This document shows, one piece after another, positions 13,601 to 25,600 of a stretch of DNA of 64,000 nucleotides. Every line of letters starts with the position of its first letter. The first letter of the stretch is position 1. Source of the stretch: Mycteria americana (lineage: Eukaryota; Chordata; Aves; Ciconiiformes; Ciconiidae). The stretch is from the NCBI RefSeq assembly GCF_035582795.1, contig NC_134369.1, positions 54,064,001 through 54,128,000 on the forward strand, read 5' to 3'. The notes beneath the pieces are model-generated. The model worked only from the letters and a program-made list of their open reading frames with translations. It made no database searches and was not told where the DNA came from. A program made the position numbers and the translations under genes.

Positions 13601-16600
13601 CGAAACTGTGGCCATATCTCTGTGTAGTTTAATGACCAATGTAAAGTTCAGACTGAAGTAATCTAATGTTTTCTTTCACTGTTCAGCTCCCTGAACCAGT
13701 GAAAGTACTACCATTGTATCTTGGTGTTTAGGTTAAGTTACTTAACTACACTGTTGTACTTCAGTAATACTATAATGTTTAAATATGATTTTTTTCCTCT
13801 ATGAAAAAGGTCCACTACAGTCATTCATGAGTTCCTTGGGAAAAGATTCTCTACTTTATCTTGTCTGTCAAAATACATGTTTTCTTTTTTCTAACATTTG
13901 TTTTGTTTTGTTTGACACTTTATTAAAGTGAGTGAATACCCAGCTGTTGGCATTCCCAGATGTGGTCCAGCAAGTCCGTTTAAAGGACACTTAAGTACTA
14001 AGAGTAATGGTAAGTAACACATGTGCTTTCACCAGAAGGTTGGCGTCATTTCTTTTATGTGAATTAATGATTTTATGATTAAAATGTTTTTATAATTAAA
14101 ACTTTTGCATTGAGCTCATTTGGTCAAGTTTAATAGTATTTACATTTAGTATGCATTACTGAAAATACTTTTGAGGAGTTTTGCCTTGACTCTACTGCTA
14201 GCTAGAAACAGTTAGCAAGATATCCAAACATATATAGATGTCACATCTATATTAGCTGGAATATAGGTATGGATACTGCTTTAAAGAACCCTTGAGGTTA
14301 AACATACTCCTTTACAGTCAGTAGTTTACATGAGCTAGTATACGTTTCTGTGCCATACTGCCACCTCAGATGCTGTTTTCAAATGAGCATAGAATGGAGA
14401 AACAGGAAGTTTCCATGCTGATGTTTTCATAGTCCAACTTCAGCCACTTCTGTAGCTATTTATTGAGTTAATGGCTCAGTGAGGAAAAAAACCCAAAAGA
14501 GACAGGATGATTTCATGTGATAGTAGCTGCTAAAGAAAAATGACTGCCATTGGGCAAAGAAGTTAAGCACACAGTAATTTAAAGTTTGTGTCTTTGAATT
14601 GCAGTTAATAACTGTTTAAAATTTCAGTATTCTTGTGCCTGCCTTTATAATGTTTAAACATATTTTAATCTTACAGCTTTCTGCATTGACTCCTCCCGAA
14701 GTCTAACTAGCCAGTACCTGATCAGAGATCACATGGTGTTTCATTATAACAAAATCCTTTCAGCCAAAGGTAAAAATGGGCATATATGAATGAACTTTCT
14801 ACCTCCAGATTTAGCTCATTCTTTCAAAATAGGCTCATATCAGGAGGGAATGAATTGCACTGTAGGAAGTGTAGTTTTCTTCCTGTTTCATACTCAGACT
14901 GATGTCAGCAAGGAAATAGGGCTGCTACTTAATAATACTTTTGTGTTATTGGAACGGGATGTTTTGTATGAAAACATTTTCGTTAAGTGCTACCAAAGAT
15001 ACTACTTTAATTTTAGGGTCCTTTGTGCTGTATTCTCTTCATTCTGCTTTTTATGAAATAATGAATTATGAAATAATATGCTGAACTGAAAATCATGGAG
15101 ATAGTCACAATAGCAAGCATACAGAGTTTATTTTAGGAATGAATGCAGAACATTTTCAGTTAAACTGAGACCACTGTGTCTTTTCCTTTTTTTTTTTTTA
15201 ATTTAAAAATGTTCATTATCTTTTGTTCATATTTCAATCAATGGCACTAGGTAGTTGTAAGGACTTTGAAAATTGCCCTGTGTGTTTGCAAATGAGAAAA
15301 GCATGTTACTAATCTGTATTATTGAGCACTAAATACGTATATGATTTTTTTCACATATTTTAATGTTAGAAGGTAGTTATATTTATCAAAAGACAAATAT
15401 TATGAAATCTGGAACTTAAAAGCCTGTTGAACTTGTACATGTTTGTATGTTTCTTAATTATGGTGAGATCCTGATCAAAAATTTTTCAGATTTAGACATG
15501 TGTGTTTACTCCACTATGAACTGACAGTATCAGTGCTATAACTGAAGACAGTGTATTACAGCCAAAGTTATTTTTTTAAGGTCATATAAGAAGTATGAAG
15601 TACTGTGTTTAAAAAATTAATATCATGCACAGAACTAAGAAAAGTTTGTAGATAGTTGTTAATGGTGTTTACAGTTAACAGCATATTTTCATTCTTCATG
15701 GCATGAACTTGTCTTGGGGATCTCAGTCCTAGAGGTATTAATGCTAGAGCTTGGCAGGATGTCCTGAGTATTTAAACTAAATGCATAGAAGTTTGCAGGA
15801 TATGATTTAAGAGATAAATGTTTTTTGAATGCCTCCCAAAACACTTTACGCTCTTTTTCTAATAGGGTTTTGGAGGTGGTTCTGCTGATTCTTTTCATCA
15901 TCCCTCCTTTTCTTAATGTCTGCTTTAAAGAGAGGTACACTGGGGCTTCAGATTCTGCCAGAGTCCATGCTCACAAATATACTGTCATCTCTCTACCATG
16001 TAACATACTCAATATCTTCAGGTGTGAAGTTAAATGCCATCAGCACAAAGTGTATAGAAACCTTTTGTAAGGAATCTTCATTTAAATGATAATTCTTCCT
16101 TCAAATATATATTTTACTTTAACATGTTTATCTGGAAAATTCTCTGACTGTATTAATATCAATCTAATACTTTAAATATACAGTAACTAGCATATTTTTA
16201 AAAAGAGAAAAATTGCTGTGTTCTAATTAAATTAGTCTTTGTTCTGTGTTGTTTTATTGCTACTTTTTTCTAGCCACCACAAATACTAAGTAAATATTGA
16301 ATCACTCTCATTTTTTTTTTCTTATTTTCAGCAGCCGTAGACTGTTCAGTGCCCAAAAGTAGGTTGACCAGCATCAAACGTGAGTATTTGTGATATGTTA
16401 ATTCTGCAAAAGCTTCTGTAAAATTAACTTAACAAAACAAAGGAGCCAGAGGAACTGAAGAGTTACAATAGAATATAACCCTTAATAAAGCATCCATGTA
16501 TCTGCTTGCTTCTTCAGCTTTTCGTATCCTGCTCCAGCTATTTGTAAGAATCTTCTTACAAGAATGTAATGCTAGTGAGATGGACCTAGTCTGTTAGTGA

Positions 16601-19600
16601 TTAGTTGTGCTTAGGATCACAATTATTTTGCTTAGGATTCTTTTAATGCACACAGTTAATGGAGCATGTAAGGGGAATTTCAGCATTTTCTCTCTCCTTT
16701 CTTCTGATGTGATGTGAGCTTGAACTTTCAAGAAGAGAACTTACTGGTGCAAGGTCAAGAGGAATTTGGGGAATGTGGGCACCTAGGGACCGGGACTGAA
16801 ACTTCTCATTCCATGTCGGAGAAAACAGACCCAGTTACAAGTGCACAGCCTCACAGCCTGGATTAAACTGCACGTACTTTTTCTGGGAGTTGTCTCATTT
16901 CTTAACACTGTTTAAAGATATCGGTACTGTAGACTTATTTCATAGTGCTAGCTGAAGAGCAATACTTCAAAATCATTGATTTATGGAATACTAAATGAAG
17001 TGTATTAGTCAAAGGGGATAAATAGCAGCCGTTTGTTAAAATAACAAAGGTATATTTCTGTTATCTGTCTTTTTCACTAATGCAATTAGAGAAAGTTTTT
17101 TTTTCTCTAATTCCATATTTAGTTACAACTGCTGAGGTACTGGAAAAAATTAAAGTATTCTTTTAGGATGGAAAGATAAATCTTCTGAGGACAGAATACT
17201 TTGTGGTTAGTCTCAAATCCAGTCAAACCAGAGTGATACTGCCTTGTAAAATGATCAGAGTAACTAGAGCTGATGCAGGAAATCAGTCATCCTTTTGGCA
17301 GAAAGACTTAATTTCATTAAAAATTTTTTCAGTACTTCTGCATAGTGGGTTGAGACTGAATTAAGCAACAAGCTGCACCAGGATCAAAGATGCTGTATGT
17401 GGGCTTGCCTCTTCCTGCTTTCAAAAGGTGCAGCACAAGCAGCAACAGTATTGCATGGATACCTAGAGTCTGCAGATTGCAGTAGCAATTTCAGATCACC
17501 TGTTCTGCAGAGACATTTGAAAAAAGTCTTCCTTCTCATGCTTCAGCTCTACCAAGATTTGCTTTGAAACAAGCATGAACATACAGGGTTGGTGTAAGAA
17601 GAAAATTTATACCTACGTGTTTGTGTAATAAAACCCTCATGTAGCTTTTCTTTCTGCATCTGCTAGAATCTTTCTTAGCTTCCCTAATTAATAATTATTC
17701 TTCCATACCTTTTCAGGTCTTGGGTCTTTCTCAACACCAACAAATGCCTATTTATTTTAGAGTCTGTTGTCTTTACAGATAAAATGCTTCGAGCTGATAG
17801 CTTGTGTGTTTCACACCAGAATGAGTTTCCCTGAATAATGAGTTCATTTTGGGAGACAGTGACAGTGCCTTAACCTTAACAGATAATTGTCATGACACTA
17901 GCAGGTGTGCTCTGTAGTGAGGAAATTTCCATTTCAGATAGGAAGGCTTTGTGCAATATGTTTCTCTTTCAGTTCATCTTACTCAGAGCGATGTCTGACT
18001 ATGTAACTCTGTCCTGGTCACAGACAGAACATTAATCTCCTATACAGGGTGTGACGGAAACATTTCACCTTTGTTGCTGCTTTTGTTTTTACCCATCTGT
18101 TTGATAAAATTGGTACACTAAATCCTCACTAAATTGCTCTTTCACCTATTTTCAAACTGGGCTGGAAAAAGCTGCTGCTGTGTTTTATCTTGCTAGAACA
18201 TGCATACAACCAACACAGCCCTAGAAGATGTTTCCTGTTCACAAAGGAAAAAAACTTTAAAGCTAGGAAAAAAAAAATAAAGCCTTTGATTACAAAAAAA
18301 ATTCCTCAATTTACGTACTGTTATGCTAGCCTAAGACTTGGGAGTGCTAATTGTTACTTAGTTGAAATTTATTATATTCCCAAAATAGAGCTAGCTCATA
18401 AAGTGAAGTCGAGCATCATAGCTCAAGGATCGGGATGCTAGTCAGTAGCACAGGATTCATTTGGAAGAAATGTTGGACTTACTTCTTGGTCTCCCAGAGC
18501 TGAGTATCAAGTGTGGTTAGAGCTTTTTATCCTTAGATTTAGCTAAGTTCTAAAATATAGTTTGTTTGCTTGATGTTCTGCACTGAGAGGAATTGTGCAA
18601 TTATAAAGTGACAATGAATTTGCCATTTTTAAAAATCTGTTTAACAAAGCAATAAATAATGGGGTTTTTTTCCCTAAAAGTGGCTTCTCAAGACAGTATT
18701 ATGTGTCTTGCCCAGTTTTCAGGTTTTATTTTGTGAGGTGTTTCATGTTCTCTAATAAAAATGAGAGTGCTGAGTGAAAGACAGAAAGCAAAGTAATAAA
18801 GCAAAGTTATGTAAACAATATCTTTTTATTAGACTATTCCTCAATGTGGTGTTTTTACTTTGCAATGCTGAAAAATGCTCCCAATTACACTTTCATCTTA
18901 AATTGTCTGCATAAAATGCTACAAACACTTTTTTTGCAGTAGAAGATTCCCATTTTTTTTTCTGCAAGAGCAAGAGAAATGTCGCAACATCTGATTTCAC
19001 TGGAGTTCAGTACTTGCCTCAGACGCAAGGCTAGAAGTTATATAGCTTGCTTGCTGGTTCTGTTTACCATATCAGAAGAGGGTCTTTCTACCTGATAGAG
19101 ATGAGAGACACCAGTTCATAGATTTCCTGTCTAGTGATTTCTTCTTTAACAGCTCAGTCTGTATGCATTGTTATTTCTCCTAATGTTTTTGAAGCTCAAC
19201 TTCTGTCACGTACCTGCCTTCACGGAATCACGGAAATGTTGGTTGTAAGGGACCTTTGGCGGTCATTTAGTCCTCCTTGAGCTTCCTGCTCAAGATGGGA
19301 CTTCTGCCAACACTAGATCAGTTAGCCAAGTCTTGGAAACCTCCAGGGATGGAGATTCTGCAACCTGAGTAACCTGTTCCAATGTCGCAATATCTACATA
19401 GCTAAAAGATTTTTTCCAGATGTCCAATTCAAACACTGTCAGGATTAGAAATGAATTTACTTGAAAGTATTTATCCTGGTAATTCCAGTTTTAAAAGGCA
19501 AATTTTGGATGGTGGAATATAAGGGTTTTAGATACCATAGTTGAAATTGTTGTTTCGTGATGATCAACAGCAAAAGTGTCTCAACTGCAGTAGGTCCAGG

Positions 19601-22600
19601 ATTTCATGTATGCATTTGTACCAGATGCTTAAGATTATCCTTTCTTAATAAAAATCTTTGAGGATTAATATCTATACTCAAGGTGTGCACGTAACGGATA
19701 TTTTTTTCTGACCTGCTTTCTTCATATGTTTTGTCACCTGACTGAGATCACTTTATAAACAGATAAGAAGCTCTGCCACACAGGCTGAGATTTGTGCAGA
19801 GTTAGCGAAGAGATAATTCCATGGAGCACATCTACTTTCAAATTCTTCATTATTGGTCTATCTGCCTTCAAGATATTTAATGTTAAGACTACTCAGGCAT
19901 CCCTTGTCCAGTATCTGCACTATTCTTATAAACACTACATGTTTAGAACAAATTGAAAATTATTTCAATTTATTTCATACCTAAAATTAGAGTTGTTGGG
20001 GTTTTTTTTCCTACTGTTCTATGTATTGTTCATCAAGAACTACAGATATCTGTACTGTAATAATAGTGCAACTAAGTGTTACATGTTCAGGTGTTAAGCT
20101 CAGTGCAAGGTATCATTTGTAGTGTCTCCAGCAATCCACTGGAGAATAGTTTTTCTTCCTCTGTCTTTTATGAAACAGATTATGTGGAGATGACAGCCAA
20201 TAGCTCAGGCAGTAAGAGTATTGAAAATGTACTGAGGAGTACATACATACTGAGTAAGAGAAAAGGATTTTTAGAATATTTTCAAACCAGTTTCTCTTTT
20301 CTTGCTGGAGATGGGACACACAATTTGTCCAGGCACAGTTGCAACATCAATATGACTGAATAGCAGGGGAATCTCTATAGTTGAGGGCTTTACAGCTTTA
20401 TTTTTCCAGTAGTTCTGTGCCTGTCATTGCCTCACCTGAAGCATATTACTGCATTTTTCTTTTTGTATTCCTTGTCTTATTACTTATTGCATCCCAAATA
20501 AGGTTTCTGTTCCCCTTCTATTTCCAAAGAGATTTGGGAAGGGGGGTAAATTTTCAGTTTGAAATGCTAAGATTTATTAATAGCATAGAGTTACAAAACA
20601 GAATTCCTGCAGATAGTGTTAAAAAACATCCCCTGAAAATGTGCTTCATGTACCGCTAAAATAGCAGGTGAGTATTTCCCTTTGGGGTTGTTGCCATGAA
20701 TCAGTCATTAGTGTTTAAGAATTAAACATGATACTGTAGTTGGCATTCTCCCTGGCCAACTGAATGTGTTCTGTCCTTAAAGTGGGTTTAGTTTCCACTG
20801 TTCTTTTCCTGGTATCTTAGCTGGCAGCAAAGTAGGCAAGCTGCCATGCCACTGGGCTAGCACTGAGCATGTTCTTGTGTATTAGATCAGCCTTATTGAC
20901 TTAAAATAGTTGTTAAAATGTGAAACTTCTTGAAATGTGAAACTTCTATGTTCAGAATTAGTCCAAGCATGTTGATTGATACCAGTGGCCATTAGAAGTC
21001 TGTGGTTGTGGAATTTGTGCCAGAAAACTTGACAAAAGCTATGCCAAGTAAGACAGCTGCTGCTACACATGCCTGGTTTCTAACAGTACTAACTTTTCAG
21101 CCCATATGTTTAGAGGTTTTTCCACAGGGCATATTGACAGTACAGCCTGAACCCAGTGATTAGTGTGCTTGGGAATGCAGGTCTCTTTGATACTGGGAGG
21201 GGGGGAGAAGAAGAAAAAAAAAAAGTATTCTGAGAAGTTACCCACCAGAAATCTATTTTAGCCTGATGGAACTTGAATACTTTGGGGGGGGGGGGGGGGG
21301 GGGGATGTGTGTGTGAGAGATGAGGAGAGACAACAATTCAGACTGATCAGTAATGTTGTTTTTCTACTTTTTGGGGGGTTAGGTTCAAGTAGAAATATCA
21401 AGAAATATATATTCTTGTATAATTCTGTGCTTAAATTTTAATTTTTCATGTGATCACATATTTATGTTATATCTGTCTACCCTTTATGCTATGAAAAGCA
21501 GAGATCTATGAAAAGCTCTCTTATGTATTTCGTTGTTGCTGCTATTTTACAGGAAGCTTTCACAAAATCTCCCCATCTTTCTGTTGAGTCTTGTCCTTAC
21601 ATATGCATTTCTGAAAGTGAAAGTTATAAGCAACTAATATAAGTTCTTTAAAGTCAAACACTCAGCTAATTCTAACGTGTGTTTTTAGAGTTCAAGTATG
21701 TCTTTGGGAAGATGCTCTAGTATATTTATCAAGTCTGAATTTTTGGAGAGCAGGAAAACCCACTGTGTAAAAAATCTTTATGAACCTGTATTTTTAACTG
21801 TAGTAATTTTACTTTCTTTTTGCAGAACTTATTTTTAGTTATTTAAAGTTTCTTCTACAGAAAGGTTTTCTTTTTTTATGAGAGGTAATTAATTTTAGAT
21901 ATGTATTCGGTGCATCAAAAATACATTTTTCACAGAATTTGTAGTTGCAAAAAGACATTCGATCATCTAGTCTGACATCATGAGTTAAGCACACCAAAAA
22001 TTTAATCCAGTTGTGCTAATATGGAACTCAACAACCATACTGAATATGGTAAATAAAGCACATAAATGAGAAAGGCCTGCAGTCTTGATCTTTACAGGTC
22101 AAGAAACAGAGAAAACAAATTCCTTTTGTAATTGTATTGGTAGTTAATCATCATTATTGTTGAAAATGTGTCCCTGATTTTTAACTGAATTTGCCCCTCT
22201 GTACCATCTGTCCACTGGGGGGATTGTTGTTTTTATATCATTTTCCACTATTACTGAGGATCACAAAATAGCTATAGCATACCACAGAACAGGAATAAAA
22301 TTATGCTTTCCACTTATTCTCAGCATTAGCTCAGTACAGTATGTTTAAATTGTCCTTGGGGGCTGCCCCAGTGGTACCCCGAGATAAAATCCACTGTTCA
22401 AGCCCACCTGGAAGCCAGATGGACCTCTGTCTAGGGTACACGAATGGAGGTTTACCTGAGCAGGCTCAGAAGTTTTCGTCAGCATTGGTGCAGCATTTCA
22501 CAATGTCTGTGTAGTAGGCTGCGTACAGGCTGCTGTATTCTTCATACGGCTGACAGAAGTATCTACGAGATGTCTGTCGGATGAGGACCCCATATGAGGA

Positions 22601-25600
22601 TCAGAAGTGGATGGATTTAGGATAATCCTGTGCTTCTAGCCTCTCATGAAATTCCTTTGAAGGATTCATGTCTCACTGTTAGGCTTTATTTCCAGGCTTT
22701 AGCAATGGCCAAATTTTGCCATGAGTAGCTTTGTCAATCAGTATCACCTTTCTGAAGTACATACCCTGATACAAATGTTACTTTCTGTTTGATACAAGCA
22801 AGGCTGTAGTATCAAGCCTTTAATAAATCCTTTGTCACCTTTTTTTATGGCGATTCCTCCCTTATTTGATGAAACAGTGCTACTGATAATGGATGTGAAG
22901 AAGGACTGCAGAATCGTCTCTTAGAGTTATGAAAATTAAAATTTCTGTGTTAAGAAAGTTAGATTTAGACTTATGAGAAACCTGAACTTCATACCCAATG
23001 GCAAAATTCAGTTTGCATTTGATGAGATCTCACCCCAGGTGCTTAAATCATGGTGTATTGGGGATTTGTGTAGAGCTAGGAAGCTGATAGTAAAAATTCT
23101 TACAGAAGGAAGAGCTTGCTTGCAGAAGTACTATCACCAGCTGATATGCTGAACATTTTAATTACGGTCACTTCAAGCTCAGCAGAAATGAGGTTGATGT
23201 TTGTATTGTTTATCTAAGAGAATTCATAAGGGAAATAATAACCATAAGTGTGTTACTGCAAAAATAGCTGATATAAAAACACAATGGAGAAATGCTCAGT
23301 TTTGGACAATTATTTTGAAATTCTGCAAGCTGAACTCAATTTAAATCTAACTTAATGTTTCATTATCTGCCATGGATTATTTACATCAAAAACGAAATAA
23401 CTTGAAGGTTAACTGCCAATTGTACTGCGATGTGACATATGATAAATTTAGAGATTGGAAATTCAGAGCAAAGGACAACCACTGGCATTCCAAATCGTAC
23501 TGTCCTTATAAGTGCAGAGCTTTCAAGCTGCTTAGGAGTGTGGTATGTATGATTATTTTGTTTCTTCCAGGTTTATGACATTTGTTTTATAACTCTAAGC
23601 ACGTGTCTAGAAATACTGCTGCAGCCTAGGCTTAAGGAAAAAAGAATCAAGCCTATAGAGGGAGGATTCTAACAGGGAAATATAACGATGTGATCTCTGC
23701 TTTGGAAGTGTGGTGTACTCTTTGCGAAAAGGGTATTCGCCTAGGCAAAAGTGTTACTTCTATGACAGATTGATCAGCGTTTTATAGGTAGCTCTTTATG
23801 GAGAATGCTACAGTTTAACTTCTAAAATTCTTTGTCTGTCTTGTGCTTCCTCTCATTGACAACAGAATTAAGAGAACAGATTCATGGGGTGGGTGCAGTA
23901 AGTTATGGAATTTAGTTTTGCAGACTCTGAATTTATCTGATATATAAAAATCACTACTTTGTTTCTGTTCTAATACATTTTCTCTTTACTATACTAGAAA
24001 TCTTTGTGGTGGTTTTGAGCACAGCAGTTAATGAGATATAATTAATCTCAAAGTCTCTAATAAGGCTTTAAAAGGGACTCATGTTATTTGGATCTATAGA
24101 CTATATTTTTTTCTTCCTAAACATCTAGTTTTCCCTTTTTAGAGATGAAAAAACCCCAGTGGTTTTCTTTTTTTCTTTTATTTGTCACAAGATACTTATT
24201 GTCTTGAACTTTTCCCTTATTTAACTCTACAAATGTGATATGTGTCTGGAGCTGATGTACAGTAAAAGCTACTTGCAGGGAAATCATTAAGTATCTGTTA
24301 ACAAATGCAGTTAATATTTACTTCCCACTAGTCTATGACAGTATTCCACGGGCAGTCTTGTCAAATTTAGTTTATCCTCCGCACTGAAAACTAAAGAAGC
24401 TATATCTGTGATTGATTTGAAGCAGAAGATACCTTCAACAGTGAGCAACCTTTCCAATTAACAGATAAATCTCCCTTTTAAAACTACATGTTTCTTCCTG
24501 AATGCTGGTCTCATTCTTCTGCGTTTAATATATTCACAGCTGCAGGACAAGTGGTTATGTATGGCAGCCTTAAGTATCTTCAGCGCCCATCAGTTCTAAT
24601 ATTGTAATTAGTGCCTCAAAGGTTCAGGCAATTTGTATGATACCGTTTTCTGTCTGGCTAAAGTCAAATGGAAAGACTGGATTCTCCAGTCCCTGCTTGG
24701 AGAAAGGATATATGAAGAAAGGGGAGGTAGGCAGCATGTATGTTTTTGTGTCTGTACCAGTAGCCTTGACTGTGTTACTTGCTGACTGCCTCAGGACTAT
24801 CCTAACTTAGATCTAGCTGTCTGTTTACATCTACATTAACTCTTTTCAAGGAGGATTTCTTATCTCTTGCTTTACGGGTTTCACAGTTCCTAGCTTTTAC
24901 AGCCGATCTATCCTGAAAATTCCCTAATTTGGCAATAAGATGGGTACACTGCTGGGATTTTCTGCTGTTCTGTTTTGCATATGTCTGCTCTGCCTTTCAG
25001 TATGCATGAGTGACTTTATAGCTTTTGGAACGCACTTAATGGATTAGTTGAGCTAAGCTTACTATATGACTGGTGCGAGGCAAAGACAGTAGTCCCAGTG
25101 GGTCATTCTGACATACAAAGATAGCCTTAGCTGCCACACTTACTGTTCGTTCTTTCTTTCTTTCTTTACTCATGGGCACAAGCTGTGCTTTGGCTGAGAA
25201 GAGTCGTAGCACCCAGTCCTGGAGGAGGTTTGTAGTAGTTGGCTTTTATAGCCTTGAATGCCAGTAGTAAAGGCAGAGTTCTGTCCACGTACGTTAAATC
25301 TCAGACTTTATCCTGTAAAGAGCAGAATAAGGACAACACAAGAATTCAATTTTGCAGTAATATTCACACTGCTTTGCACTTTGCCCGGAAACTCCTGTTA
25401 AGCCATGGTATGCAGGTAGAACTTGCAGTAAAGTGATTAAGCCTCTGTTGTCTTAGACAAACTCACTTTCCACCTAAGCACTTGAGTGTAAGGAAACTTG
25501 TGTTTCAGGCATCTACTCACACTTACAAAATGAGACACCCATACTTCTCTATGATTTGCATTTTTGCTTTGTAGAGCTCTGTCATTCATTGTTTCCCTAG

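Larger units (their letters stand above)
1639..13928 (+). other. SPATA7 intron 1
   Basis: This intron of 12.3 kb begins in the CpG island and is AT-rich afterwards. It contains a solo LTR at 12546-13144 and a short T-rich imperfect repeat near 4120-4183. Several short frames (for example around 7290-7664 and 9818-10492) have no recognisable protein, no conserved motifs and no splice context, and I leave them out. I see no RNA gene. Confidence 0.8.
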
